In this document: positions 31,295 through 46,300 of the stretch, one piece after another
How positions within the stretch are numbered: position 1 is the first letter of the stretch
Layout of the letters: each line of letters begins with the position of its first letter
NCBI GenBank assembly: GCA_963966185.1
Contig: CAWZYM010000206.1
Span: 207,001 to 271,000, forward strand
Origin: Rhabditoides inermis
Taxonomy: Eukaryota > Nematoda > Chromadorea > Rhabditida > Rhabditidae
Direction of reading: 5' to 3'
Length of the DNA stretch: 64,000 nucleotides
The notes under the pieces: generated by a model
What the model was told of the DNA's origin: nothing
Seen by the model: the letters and a program-made list of their open reading frames with translations, nothing else
Database searches by the model: none
Translations under genes and position numbers: made by a program

Positions 31295-34158
31295 TGAGAG
31301 ACGAGACAGTCATACACAGTCTGGACAGACTGAAACGGTGCTGCTAAACATTTAAAAAAGGGCCACTCTTCATACAAATTTCAACTTTTCCTTTTAGTCG
31401 TTCATTCTAGATGATTGCGATGTCTGTCGTCGATGTAGAGAGACAAGATTCGATGAGAGACGAGACAGTCATATACAGTCTGTTTAGACTGAAACGGTGC
31501 TGCTGAACATTTAAAAAAGGGCCACTCTTCATATAAATTTCAACTTTTCGTTTTAGTCGCTCATTCTAGCTGATTGCGATGTCTGTCGTCGATGTAGAGA
31601 GACGAGATTCGATGAGAGACGAGACAGTCATACACAGTCTGGACAGACTGAAACGGTGCTGCTGAACATTTTAGAAAGGGTCACTCTTTATACAAATTTC
31701 AACTTTTCCTTTTAGTCGCTCATTCTAGCTGATTGCGATGTCTGTCGTCAGTGCAGAGAGACGAGATTCGATGAGAGACGAGACAGTAATACACAGTCTG
31801 GACAGACTAAAACGGTGCTGGTAAACATTTTAGAAAGGGTCACTCTTTATACAAATTTCAACTTTTCCTTTTAGTCGCTCATTCTAGCTGATTGCGATGT
31901 CTGTCGTCGGTGTAAAGAGACGAGATTCGATGAGAGACGAGACAGTCATACACAGTCTGGACAGACTAAAACGATGCTGCTGAACATTTTAGAAAGGGTC
32001 ACTCTTTATACAAATTTCAACTTTTCGTTTTAGTCGCTGATTCTATCTGATTGCGATGTCTGTCGTCGGTGCAGAGAGACGAAATTCGATGAGAGACGAG
32101 ACAGTCATACACAGTCTGGACAGACTGAAAAGATGCTGCTGAAGATTTGAAAGAAGGGTCACTCTTTAAACAAATTTCAACTTTTCCTTTTAGTCGCTGA
32201 TTCTATCTGATTGCGATGTCTGTCGTCGGTGTAGAGAGACGAGATTCGATGAGAGACGAGACAGTCATACACAGTCTGGACAGACTGAAAAGATGCTGCT
32301 GAAGATTTGAAAAAAGGGTCACTCTTTAGACAAATTTCAACTTTTCCTTTTAGTCGCTGATTCTATCTGATTGCGATGTCTGTCGTCGGTGTAGAGAGAC
32401 GAGATTCGATGAGAGACGAGACAGTCATACACAGTCTGGACAGACTAAAACGGTGCTGCTGAACATTTTAGAAAGGGCCACTCTTCATACAAATTTCAAC
32501 TTTTCCTTTTAGTCGCTCATTCTAGCTGATTGCGATGTCTGTCGTCGATGTAGAGAGACAAGATTCGATGAGAGACGAGACAGTCATACACAGTCTGGAC
32601 AGACTGAAACGGTGCTGCTGAACATTTAAGAAAGAGCCACTCTTCATAAAAATTTCAACTTTTCGTTTAAGTCGCTCATTCTAGCTGATTACGATGTCTG
32701 TCGTCAGTGTAGAGAGACAAGATTCGATGAGAGACGAGACAGTCATACACAGTCTGGACAGACTGAAACGGTGCTGCTGAACATTTAAAAAAGGGCCACT
32801 CTTCATATAAATTTCAACTTTTCGTTTTAGTCGCTCATTCTAGCTGATTGCGATGTCTGTCGTCGGTGTAAAGAGACGAGATTCGATGAGAGACGAGACA
32901 GTCATACACAGTCTGGACAGACTAAAACGATGCTGCTGAACATTTTAGAAAGGGTCACTCTTCATACAAATTTCAACTTTTCGTTTTAGTCGCTCATTCT
33001 AGCTGATTGCGATGTCTGTCGTCGGTGTAGAGAGACGAGATTCGATGAGAGACGAGACAGTAATACACAGTCTGGACAGACTAAAACGGTGCTGGTAAAC
33101 ATTTTAGAAAGGGTCACTCTTTATACAAATTTCAACTTTTCCTTTTAGTCGCTCATTCTAGCTGATTGCGATGTCTGTCGTCGGTGTAAAGAGACGAGAT
33201 TCGATGAGAGACGAGACAGTCATACACAGTCTGGACAGACTAAAACGATGCTGCTGAACATTTTAGAAAGGGTCACTCTTCATACAAATTTCAACTTTTC
33301 GTTTTAGTCGCTCATTCTAGCTGATTGCGATGTCTGTCGTCGGTGTAGAGAGACGAGATTCGATGAGAGACGAGACAGTAATACACAGTCTGGACAGACT
33401 AAAACGGTGCTGCTGAACATTTTAGAAAGGGCCACTCTTCATACAAATTTCAACTTTTCGTTTAAGTCGCTCATTCTAGCTGATTACGATGTCTGTCGTC
33501 AGTGTAGAGAGACAAGATTCGATGAGAGACGAGACAGTCATACACAGTCTGGACAGACTAAAACGGTGCTGGTAAACATTTTAGAAAGGGTCACTCTTTA
33601 TACAAATTTCAACTTTTCCTTTTAGTCGCTCATTCTAGCTGATTACAATGTCTGTCGTCAGTGTAGAGAGACGAGAATCGATGAGAGACGAGACAGTCAT
33701 ATACAGTCTGTTTAGACTGAAAAGATGCTGCTGAAAATTTAAAAAAGGGTCACTCTTTATACAAATTTCAACTTTTCGTTTTAGTCGCTCATTCTAGCTG
33801 ATTACGATGTCTGTCGTCAGTGTAGAGAGACGAGATTCGATGAGAGACGAGACAGTCATACACAGTCTGGACAGACTAAAACGGTGCTGGTGAACATTTT
33901 AAAAAGGGTCACTCTTTATACAAATTTCAACTTTTCGTTTTAGTCGCTCATTCTAGCTGATTACAATGTCTGTCGTCGATGTAGAGAGACGAGATTCGAT
34001 GAGAGACGAGACAGTCATACACAGTCTGGACAGACTAAAACGAATCTGCTGAACATTTTAGAAAGGTTCACTCTTTATACAAATTTCAACTTTTCGTTTT
34101 AGTCGCTCATTCTTGCTGATTACGATGTCTGTCGTCAGTGTAGAGAGACGAGATTCGA

Positions 34159-34883
34159 TTATCTTTCAAAAGTACTTCCAAGTAAAAGTAGTTGGTTTGT
34201 ACTGTTGTCTCAGTTGAGCAAAAGGACTGACATGTTTTCAATGGAGACATGTGCCAACAGGCTCTCTCTCTCTCATACCAGTGCAAAGCGGCCATATTAT
34301 AATGAACGCGTTTACAAAGTTATGCAGTTATTATCTAAAAACACAACTTCTGTTGTAACATAACACGTCGAATAATGCTGAGAGCCTGTTTGCACATGTC
34401 TCCATTGAAAACATGTCAGTCCTTTTGCTCAACTGAGACAACAGTACAAACCAACTACTTTTACTTGGAAGTACTTTTGAAAGATAATATCTGTCCTTTT
34501 CTTAAGTTTTGTTTCACAAAATTATATTTTCAAACACGTTCGCGATTCGCTGCGAGGATACCGACGCGCACCCGCTATTCGCCTCTCTCTCTCACTCACA
34601 CACAGAGGGGGCGGGGCGAAAGCGATTGTCCGACGCCCGCCCGCCCGCCCGACACCAATCTCAATCCGCACTCGAATGCGGACTCTCCGTATCTCGCTTC
34701 AAATTCAATCAAACTCAATACAACTTTCTATAACTCTATCGAATAGAGATGTGAATGCAATGTAACAGTGGAAATCACTTCAAAATGAGGAAAAGTGCTT
34801 CATCCGGGAAAAGTCGTTTTTGAGCATTCTAGCGCGCGGGGACATCCAGTACAAACGAGAGGGCGCTGGCGCGCCCTCTCTAA
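34159..34883 (+). mobile_element. Composite Helitron-like insertion, array copy 3 (725 bp)
   Basis: It has the same insertion point and flanks as copies 1 and 2. The monomer following it is the best match to the satellite piece in DCP2 intron 9. Confidence 0.75.
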
Positions 34884-37800
34884 TGAGAGACGAGACAGTC
34901 ATACACAGTCTGGACAGACTGAAACGGTGCTGCTAAACATTTAAAAAAGGGCCACTCTTCATACAAATTTCAACTTTTCCTTTTAGTCGTTCATTCTAGA
35001 TGATTGCGATGTCTGTCGTCGATGTAGAGAGACAAGATTCGATGAGAGACGAGACAGTCATATACAGTCTGTTTAGACTGAAAAGATGCTGCTGAAAATT
35101 TAAAAAAGGGTCACTCTTTATACAAATTTCAACTTTTCCTTTTAGTCGTTCATTCTAGCTGATTGCGATGTCTGTCGTCGATGTAGAGAGACGAGATTCG
35201 ATGAGAGACGAGACAGTCATATACAGTCTGTTTAGACTGAAAAGATGCTGCTGAAAATTTAAAAAAGGGTCACTCTTCATACAAATTTCAACTTTTCCTT
35301 TTAGTCGTTCATTCTAGCTGATTGCGATGTCTGTCGTCGGTGTAGAGAGACGAGACTCGATGAGAGACGAGACAGTCATACACAGTCTGGACAGACTAAA
35401 GCGGTGCTGGTGAACATTTTAGAGAGGGTCACTCTTTATACAAATTTCAACTTTTCCTTTTAGTCGCTCATTCTAGCTGATTGCGATGTCTGTCGTCAGT
35501 GCAGAGAGACGAGATTCGATGAGAGACGAGACAGTCATACACAGTCTGGACAGACTAAAACGATGCTGGTGAACATTTTAGAAAGGGTCACTCTTTATAC
35601 AAATTTCAACTTTTCGTTTTAGTCGCTGATTCTATCTGATTGCGATGTCTGTCAACGGTGTAGAGAGACGAGATTCGATGAGAGACGAGACAGTCATACA
35701 CAGTCTGGACAGACTAAAACGATGCTGGTGAACATTTTAGAAAGGGTCACTCTTTATACAAATTTCAACTTTTCGTTTTAGTCGCTGATTCTATCTGATT
35801 GCGATGTCTGTCGTCGGTGCAGAGAGACGAAATTCGATGAGAGACGAGACAGTCATACACAGTCTGGACAGACTGAAAAGATGCTGCTGAAGATTTGAAA
35901 GAAGGGTCACTCTTTAAACAAATTTCAACTTTTCCTTTTAGTCGCTGATTCTATCTGATTGCGATGTCTGTCGTCGGTGTAGAGAGACGAGATTCGATGA
36001 GAGACGAGACAGTCATACACAGTCTGGACAGACTGAAAAGATGCTGCTGAAGATTTGAAAAAAGGGTCACTCTTTAGACAAATTTCAACTTTTCCTTTTA
36101 GTCGCTGATTCTATCTGATTGCGATGTCTGTCGTCGGTGTAGAGAGACGAGATTCGATGAGAGACGAGACAGTCATACACAGTCTGGACAGACTAAAACG
36201 GTGCTGCTGAACATTTTAGAAAGAGCCACTCTTCATACAAATTTCAACTTTTCGTTTAAGTCGCTCATTCTAGCTGATTACGATGTCTGTCGTCAGTGTA
36301 GAGAGACAAGATTCGATGAGAGACGAGACAGTCATACACAGTCTGGACAGACTGAAACGGTGCTGCTGAACATTTAAAAAAGGGCCACTCTTCATACAAA
36401 TTTCAACTTTTCGTTTTAGTCGCTCATTCTAGCTGATTGCGATGTCTGTCGTCGATGTAGAGAGACGAGATTCGATGAGAGACGAGACAGTCATACACAG
36501 TCTGGACAGACTGAAACGGTGCTGCTGAACATTTAAGAAAGGGCCACTCTTCATACAAATTTCAACTTTTCGTTTAAGTCGCTCATTCTAGCTGATTACG
36601 ATGTCTGTCGTCAGTGTAGAGAGAAAAGATTCGATGAGAGACGAGACAGTCATACACAGTCTGGACAGACTGAAACGGTGCTGGTGAACATTTTGAAAAG
36701 GGCCACTCTTCATACAAATTTCAACCTTTTCTTTTAGTCGCTCATTCTAGCTGATTGCGATGTCTGTCGTCGATGTAGCGAGACGAGATTCGATGAGAGA
36801 CGAGACAGTCATACACAGTCTGGACAGACTGAAACAGTGCTGCTGAACGTTTTAGAAAGGGCCACTCTTCATACAAATTTCAACTTTTCGTTTTAGTCGC
36901 TCATTCTAGCTGATTACGATGTCTGTCGTCAGTGTAGAGAGACGAGATTCGATGAGAGACGAGACAGTCATACACAGTCTGGACAGACTAAAACGGTGCT
37001 GGTAAACATTTTAGAAAGGGTCACTCTTTATACAAATTTCAACTTTTCCTTTTAGTCGCTCATTCTAGCTGATTACAATGTCTGTCGTCAGTGTAGAGAG
37101 ACGAGATTCGATGAGAGACGAGACAGTCATACACAGTCTGGACAGACTGGAAAGATGCTGCTAAAGATTTAAAAAAGGGTCACTCTTTATACAAATTTCA
37201 ACTTTTCGTTTTAGTCGCTCATTCTAGCTGATTACGATGTCTGTCGTCAGTGTAGAGAGACGAGATTCGATGAGAGACGAGACAGTCATACACAGTCTGG
37301 ACAGACTAAAACGGTGCTGGTGAACATTTTAAAAAGGGTCACTCTTTATACAAATTTCAACTTTTCGTTTTAGTCGCTCATTCTAGCTGATTACAATGTC
37401 TGTCGTCGATGTAGAGAGACGAGATTCGATGAGAGACGAGACAGTCATACACAGTCTGGACAGACTAAAACGGTGCTGCTGAACATTTTAGAAAGGGTCA
37501 CTCTTTATACAAATTTCAACTTTTCCTTTTAGTCGCTCATTCTATCTGATTGCGATGTCTGTCGTCGGTGCAGAGAGACGAGATTCGATGAGAGACGAGA
37601 CAGTCATACACAGTCTGGACAGACTAAAACGAAGCTGCTGAACATTTTAGAAAGGGTCACTCTTTATACAAATTTCAACTTTTCCTTTTAGTCGCTCATT
37701 CTAGCTGATTGCGATGTGTGTCGTCAGTGCAGAGAGACGAGATTCGATGAGAGACGAGACAGTAATACACAGTCTGGACAGATTAAAACGGTGCTGCTGA

Positions 37801-40800
37801 ACATTTTAGAAAGGGTCACTCTTCATACAAATTTCAACTTTTCGTTTTAGTCGCTTTTTCTATCTGATTGCGATGTCTGTCGTCGGTGTAGAGAGTAGAG
37901 AGACGAGATTCGATGAGAGACGAGACAGTCATACACAGTCTGGACAGACTAAAACGAAGCTGCTGAACATTTAAAAAAATCGTCACTTTTCATACAATTT
38001 TTAACTTTTCCTTTTAGTCGCTCATTCTAGCTGATTGCGATGTCTGTCGTCAGTGCAGAGAGACGAGATTCGATGAGAGACGAGACAGTCATACACAGTC
38101 TGGACAGACTAAAACGGTGCTGCTGAACATTTTAGAAAGTGTCACTCTTCATACAAGTTTCAACTTTTCGTTTTAGTCGCTCATTCTAGCTGATTGCGAT
38201 GTCTGTCGTCAGTGTAGAGAGACGAGATTCGATGAGAGACGAGACAGTCATATACAGTCTGGACAGACTAAAACGAAGCTGCTAAACAATTCAAAAATGG
38301 TCACTCTTCATACAAATTTCAACTTTTCCTTTTAGTCGCTCATTCTAGCTGATTGTGATGTCTGTCGTCGGTGTAAAGAGACGAGATTCGATGAGAGACG
38401 AGACAGTCATAAACAGTCTGGACAGACTAAAACGGAGCTGCTGAACATTTTAAAAAAATGTCACTCTTCATACAAATTTCAACTTTTCGTTTTAGTCGTT
38501 CGTTCTAGCTGATTGCGATGTCTGTCGTCCGTGAAGAGAGACGAGATTCGATGAGAGACGAGACAGTCATGTACAAACTGGACAGACTAAAACGGTGCTG
38601 CTAAACTGCTGAGCATTTAAAAAATGTCACTCTTCATACAAATTTCAACTTTTCGTTTTAGTCGCTCATTCTAGCTGATTGCGATGTCTGTCGTCGGTGT
38701 AAAGAGACGAGATTCGATGAGAGACGAGACAGTCATACACAGTCTGGACAGACTAAAACGATGCTGCTGAACATTTTAGAAAGGGTCACTCTTCATACAA
38801 ATTTCAACTTTTCGTTTTAGTCGCTCATTCTAGCTGATTGCGATGTCTGTCGTCGGTGTAGAGAGACGAGATTCGATGAGAGACGAGACAGTAATACACA
38901 GTCTGGACAGACTAAAACGGTGCTGCTGAACATTTTAGAAAGGGTCACTCTTCATACAAATTTCAACTTTTCGTTTTAGTCGCTTTTTCTATCTGATTGC
39001 GATGTCTGTCGTCGGTGTAGAGAGTAGAGAGACGAGATTCGATGAGAGACGAGACAGTCATACACAGTCTGGACAGACTAAAACGAAGCTGCTGAACATT
39101 AAAAAAAATCGTCACTTTTCATACAATTTTTAACTTTTCCTTTTAGTCGCTCATTCTAGCTGATTGCGATGTCTGTCGTCAGTGCAGAGAGACGAGATTC
39201 GATGAGAGACGAGACAGTCATACACAGTCTGGACAGACTAAAACGGTGCTGCTGAACATTTTAGAAAGTGTCACTCTTCATACAAGTTTCAACTTTTCGT
39301 TTTAGTCGCTCATTCTAGCTGATTGCGATGTCTGTCGTCAGTGTAGAGAGACGAGATTCGATGAGAGACGAGACAGTCATATACAGTCTGGACAGACTAA
39401 AACGAAGCTGCTAAACAATTCAAAAATGGTCACTCTTCATACAAATTTCAACTTTTCCTTTTAGTCGCTCATTCTAGCTGATTGCGATGTCTGTCGTCCG
39501 TGAAGAGAGACGAGATTCGATGAGAGACGAGACAGTCATATACAATCTGTTTAGACTGAAAAGATGCTGCTGAAAATTTAAAAAAGGGTCACTCTTCATA
39601 CAAATTTCAACTTTTCCTTTTAGTCGTTCATTCTAGCTGATTGCGATGTCTGTCGTCGGTGTAGAGAGACGAGACTCGATGAGAGACGAGACAGTCATAC
39701 ACAGTCTGGACAGACTAAAGCGGTGCTGGTGAACATTTTAGAGAGGGTCACTCTTTATACAAATTTCAACTTTTCGTTTTAGTCGCTCATTCTAGCTGAT
39801 TGCGATGTCTGTCGTCGGTGTAGAGAGACGAGATTCGATGAGAGACGAGACAGTCATGTACAAACTGGACAGACTAAAACGGTGCTGCTGAACATTTTAG
39901 AAAGGGTCACTCTTCATACAAATTTCAACTTTTCGTTTTAGTCGCTCATTCTATCTGATTGCGATGTGTGTCGTCGATGTAGAGAGACGAGATTCGATGA
40001 GAGACGAGACAGTCATACACAGTCTGGACAGACTAAAACGGTGCTGCTGAACATTTTAGAAAGGGTCACTCTTCATACAAATTTCAACTTTTCGTTTTAG
40101 TCGCTCATTCTAGCTGATTGCGATGTCTGTCGTCGGTGTAGAGAGACGAGATTCGATGAGAGACGAGACAGTCATGTACAAACTGGACAGACTAAAACGG
40201 TGCTGCTGAACATTTTAGAAAGGGTCACTCTTCATACAAATTTCAACTTTTCGTTTTAGTCGCTCATTCTAGCTGATTACGATGTCTGTCGTCAGTGCAG
40301 AGAGACGAGATTCGATGAGAGACGAGACAGTCATATACAATCTGTTTAGACTGAAAAGATGCTGCTGAAAATTTAAAAAAGGGTCACTCTTCATACAAAT
40401 TTCAACTTTTCCTTTTAGTCGTTCATTCTAGCTGATTGCGATGTCTGTCGTCGGTGTAGAGAGACGAGACTCGATGAGAGACGAGACAGTCATACACAGT
40501 CTGGACAGACTAAAGCGGTGCTGGTGAACATTTTAGAGAGGGTCACTCTTTATACAAATTTCAACTTTTCCTTTTAGTCGCTCATTCTAGCTGATTGCGA
40601 TGTCTGTCGTCGATGTAGAGAGACGAGATTCGATGAGAGACGAGACAGTCATACACAGTCTGGACAGACTAAAACGGTGCTGCTGAACATTTTAGAAAGG
40701 GTCACTCTTTATACAAATTTCAACTTTTCCTTTTAGTCGCTCATTCTAGCTGATTGCGATGTCTGTCAACGGTGTAGAGAGACGAGATTCGATGAGAGAC

Positions 40801-41035
40801 GAGACAGTCATACACAGTCTGGACAGACTAAAACGATGCTGGTGAACATTTTAGAAAGGGTCACTCTTTATACAAATTTCAACTTTTCGTTTTAGTCGCT
40901 GATTCTATCTGATTGCGATGTCTGTCGTCGGTGCAGAGAGACGAAATTCGATGAGAGACGAGACAGTCATACACAGTCTGGACAGACTGAAAAGATGCTG
41001 CTGAAGATTTGAAAGAAGGGTCACTCTTTAAACAA
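34884..41035. repeat. Satellite block duplicated at 55295-64000
   Basis: Diagnostic variants such as gagagaaaagattcg (36623 and 57031) and gactggaaagatgctgc (37147 and 57558) recur at an offset of about 20,410 bp. The second copy is longer because it holds extra tandem duplications. The window ends inside it, at the match to 41035. Confidence 0.75.
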
Positions 41036-43357
41036 ATTTCAACTTTTCCTTTTAGTCGCTGATTCTATCTGATTGCGATGTCTGTCGTCGGTGTAGAGAC
41101 GAGATTCGATGAGAGACGAGACAGTCATACACAGTCTGGACAGACTGAAAAGATGCTGCTGAAGATTTGAAAAAAGGGTCACTCTTTAGACAAATTTCAA
41201 CTTTCCTTTTAGTCGCTGATTCTATCTGATTGCGATGTCTGTCGTCGGTGTAGAGAGACGAGATTCGATGAGAGACGAGACAGTCATACACAGTCTGGAC
41301 AGACTGAAACGGTGCTGCTGAACATTTAAGAAAGAGCCACTCTTCATAAAAATTTCAACTTTTCGTTTAAGTCGCTCATTCTAGCTGATTACGATGTCTG
41401 TCGTCAGTGTAGAGAGACAAGATTCGATGAGAGACGAGACAGTCATACACAGTCTGGACAGACTGAAACGGTGCTGCTGAACATTTATAAAAGGGCCACT
41501 CTTCATACAAATTTCAACTTTTCGTTTTAGTCGCTCATTCTAGCTGATTGCGATGTCTGTCGTCGATGTAGAGAGACGAGATTCGATGAGAGACGAGACA
41601 GTCATACACAGTCTGGACAGACTGAAACGAAGCTGCTGAACATTTTAGAAAGGGTCACTCTTCTTACAAATTTCAACTTTTCCTTTTAGTTGCTCATTCT
41701 AGCTGATTACGATGTCTGTCGTCGATGTAGAGAGACGAAATTCGATGAGAGACGAGACAGTCATACACAGTCTGGACAGACTGAAAAGATGCTTCTGAAG
41801 GTTTAAAAAGGGTCACTCTTTATACAAACTTCAACTTTTCGTTTTAGTTGCTCATTCTAGCTGATTACGATGTCTGTCATCGGTGCAGAGAGACGAGATT
41901 CGATGAGAGACGAGACAGTCATATACAGTCTGTACAGACTGAAAAGATGCTGCTGAAAATTTAAAAAAGGGTCACTCTTCATACAAATTTCAACTTTTCG
42001 TTTAAGTCGCTCATTTTAGCTGATTGCGATGTCTGTCGTCGGTGTAAAGAGACGAGATTCGATGAGAGACGAGACAGTCATACACAGTCTGGACAGACTA
42101 AAACGGTGTTGCTGAACAATTTAGAAAGGGCCACTCTTCATACAAATTTCAACTTTTCCTTTTAGTCGTCCATTCTAGCTGATTGCGATGTCTGTCGTCG
42201 GTGTAGAGAGACGAGATTCGATGAGAGACGAGACAGTCATACACAGTCTGGACAGACTGAAAAGATGCTGCTGAAGATTTAAAAAAAGGGTCACTCTTTG
42301 AACAAATTTCAACTTTTCCTTTTAGTCGCTGATTCTATCTGATTGCGATGTCTGTCGTCGGTGTAGAGAGACGAGATTCGATGAGAGACGAGACAGTCAT
42401 ACACAGTTTGGACAGACTAAAACGGTGCTGCTGAACATTTCAGAAAGGGCCACTCTTCATACAAATTTCAACTTTTCCTTTTAGTCGCTCATTCTAGCTG
42501 ATTGCGATGTCTGTCGTCGATGTAGAGAGACAAGATTCGATGAGAGACGAGACAGTCATACACAGTCTGGACAGACTGAAACGGTGCTGCTGAACGTTTA
42601 AGGAAGGGCCACTCTTCATACAAATTTCAACTTTTCCTTTTAGTCGCTCATTCTAGCTGATTGCGATGTCTGTCGTCGATGTAGAGAGACAAGATTCGAT
42701 GAGAGACGAGACAGTCATACACAGTCTGGGCAGACTGAAACGGTGCTGCTGAACGTTTAAGAAAGGGCCACTCTTCATACAAATTTCAACTTTTCGTTTT
42801 AGTCGCTCATTCTAGCTGATTACGATGTCTGTCGTCGGTGTAGAGAGACGAGATTCGATGAGAGACGAGACAGTCATACACAGTCTGGACAGACTAAAAC
42901 GGTGCTGCTGAACATTTTAGAAAGGGTCACTCTTTATACAAATTTCAACTTTTCCTTTTAGTCGCTCATTCTAGCTGATTGCGATGTCTGTCGTCGGTGT
43001 AGAGAGACGAGATTCGATGAGAGACGAGACGGTCATACACAGTCTGGACAGACTAAAGCGGTGTTGCTGAACATTTTAGAAAGAGCCACTCTTCATACAA
43101 GTTTCAACTTTTCGTTTTAGTCGCTCATTCTAGCTGATTACGATGTCTGTCGTCGGTGTAGAGAGACGAGATTCGATGAGAGACGAGACAGTCATACACA
43201 GTCTGGACAGACTAAAACGAAGCTGCTGAACATTTTAGAAAGGGTCACTCTTTATACAAATTTCAACTTTTCGTTTTAGTCGCTCATTCTAGCTGATTAC
43301 GATGTCTGTCATCGGTGCAGAGAGACGAGATTCGATGAGAGACGAGACAGTCATATA

Positions 43358-46300
43358 CAGTCTGTACAGACTGAAAAGATGCTGCTGAAAATTTAAAAAA
43401 GGGTCACTCTTCATACAAATTTCAACTTTTCGTTTAAGTCGCTCATTTTAGCTGATTGCGATGTCTGTCGTCGGTGTAAAGAGACGAGATTCGATGAGAG
43501 ACGAGACGGTCATACACAGTCTGGACAGACTAAAGCGGTGTTGCTGAACATTTTAGAAAGGGTCACTCTTCTTACAAATTTCAACTTTTCCTTTTAGTTG
43601 CTCATTCTAGCTGATTACGATGTCTGTCGTCGATGTAGAGAGACGAAATTCGATGAGAGACGAGACAGTCATACACAGTCTGGACAGACTGAAAAGATGC
43701 TTCTGAAGGTTTAAAAAGGGTCACTCTTTATACAAACTTCAACTTTTCGTTTTAGTTGCTCATTCTAGCTGATTACGATGTCTGTCATCGGTGCAGAGAG
43801 ACGAGATTCGATGAGAGACGAGACAGTCATATACAGTCTGTACAGACTGAAAAGATGCTGCTGAAAATTTAAAAAAGGGTCACTCTTCATACAAATTTCA
43901 ACTTTTCGTTTAAGTCGCTCATTTTAGCTGATTGCGATGTCTGTCGTCGGTGTAAAGAGACGAGATTCGATGAGAGACGAGACAGTCATACACAGTCTGG
44001 ACAGACTAAAACGGTGTTGCTGAACAATTTAGAAAGGGCCACTCTTCATACAAATTTCAACTTTTCCTTTTAGTCGTCCATTCTAGCTGATTGCGATGTC
44101 TGTCGTCGGTGTAGAGAGACGAGATTCGATGAGAGACGAGACAGTCATACACAGTCTGGACAGACTGAAAAGATGCTGCTGAAGATTTAAAAAAAGGGTC
44201 ACTCTTTGAACAAATTTCAACTTTTCCTTTTAGTCGCTGATTCTATCTGATTGCGATGTCTGTCGTCGGTGTAGAGAGACGAGATTCGATGAGAGACGAG
44301 ACAGTCATACACAGTTTGGACAGACTAAAACGGTGCTGCTGAACATTTCAGAAAGGGCCACTCTTCATACAAATTTCAACTTTTCCTTTTAGTCGCTCAT
44401 TCTAGCTGATTGCGATGTCTGTCGTCGATGTAGAGAGACAAGATTCGATGAGAGACGAGACAGTCATACACAGTCTGGACAGACTGAAACGGTGCTGCTG
44501 AACGTTTAAGGAAGGGCCACTCTTCATACAAATTTCAACTTTTCCTTTTAGTCGCTCATTCTAGCTGATTGCGATGTCTGTCGTCGATGTAGAGAGACAA
44601 GATTCGATGAGAGACGAGACAGTCATACACAGTCTGGGCAGACTGAAACGGTGCTGCTGAACGTTTAAGAAAGGGCCACTCTTCATACAAATTTCAACTT
44701 TTCGTTTTAGTCGCTCATTCTAGCTGATTACGATGTCTGTCGTCGGTGTAGAGAGACGAGATTCGATGAGAGACGAGACAGTCATACACAGTCTGGACAG
44801 ACTAAAACGGTGCTGCTGAACATTTTAGAAAGGGTCACTCTTTATACAAATTTCAACTTTTCCTTTTAGTCGCTCATTCTAGCTGATTGCGATGTCTGTC
44901 GTCGGTGTAGAGAGACGAGATTCGATGAGAGACGAGACGGTCATACACAGTCTGGACAGACTAAAGCGGTGTTGCTGAACATTTTAGAAAGAGCCACTCT
45001 TCATACAAGTTTCAACTTTTCGTTTTAGTCGCTCATTCTAGCTGATTACGATGTCTGTCGTCGGTGTAGAGAGACGAGATTCGATGAGAGACGAGACAGT
45101 CATACACAGTCTGGACAGACTAAAACGAAGCTGCTGAACATTTTAGAAAGGGTCACTCTTTATACAAATTTCAACTTTTCGTTTTAGTCGCTCATTCTAG
45201 CTGATTACGATGTCTGTCATCGGTGCAGAGAGACGATATTCGATGAGAGACGAGACAGTCATATACAGTCTGTACAGACTGAAAAGATGCTGCTGAAAAT
45301 TTAAAAAAGGGTCACTCTTCATACAAATTTCAACTTTTCGTTTAAGTCGCTCATTTTAGCTGATTGCGATGTCTGTCGTCGGTGTAAAGAGACGAGATTC
45401 GATGAGAGACGAGACAGTCATACACAGTCTGGACAGACTAAAACGGTGTTGCTGAACAATTTAGAAAGGGCCACTCTTCATACAAATTTCAACTTTTCCT
45501 TTTAGTCGTCCATTCTAGCTGATTGCGATGTCTGTCGTCGGTGTAGAGAGACGAGATTCGATGAGAGACGAGACAGTCATACACAGTCTGGACAGACTGA
45601 AAAGATGCTGCTGAAGATTTAAAAAAAGGGTCACTCTTTGAACAAATTTCAACTTTTCCTTTTAGTCGCTGATTCTATCTGATTGCGATGTCTGTCGTCG
45701 GTGTAGAGAGACGAGATTCGATGAGAGACGAGACAGTCATACACAGTTTGGACAGACTAAAACGGTGCTGCTGAACATTTCAGAAAGGGCCACTCTTCAT
45801 ACAAATTTCAACTTTTCCTTTTAGTCGCTCATTCTAGCTGATTGCGATGTCTGTCGTCGATGTAGAGAGACAAGATTCGATGAGAGACGAGACAGTCATC
45901 CACAGTCTGGACAGACTGAAACGGTGCTGCTGAACGTTTAAGGAAGGGCCACTCTTCATACAAATTTCAACTTTTCCTTTTAGTCGCTCATTCTAGCTGA
46001 TTGCGATGTCTGTCGTCGATGTAGAGAGACAAGATTCGATGAGAGACGAGACAGTCATACACAGTCTGGACAGACTGAAACGGTGCTGCTGAACGTTTAA
46101 GAAAGGGCCACTCTTCATACAAATTTCAACTTTTCGTTTTAGTCGCTCATTCTAGCTGATTACGATGTCTGTCGTCGGTGTAGAGAGACGAGATTCGATG
46201 AGAGACGAGACAGTCATACACAGTCTGGACAGACTAAAACGGTGCTGCTGAACATTTTAGAAAGGGTCACTCTTTATACAAATTTCAACTTTTCCTTTTA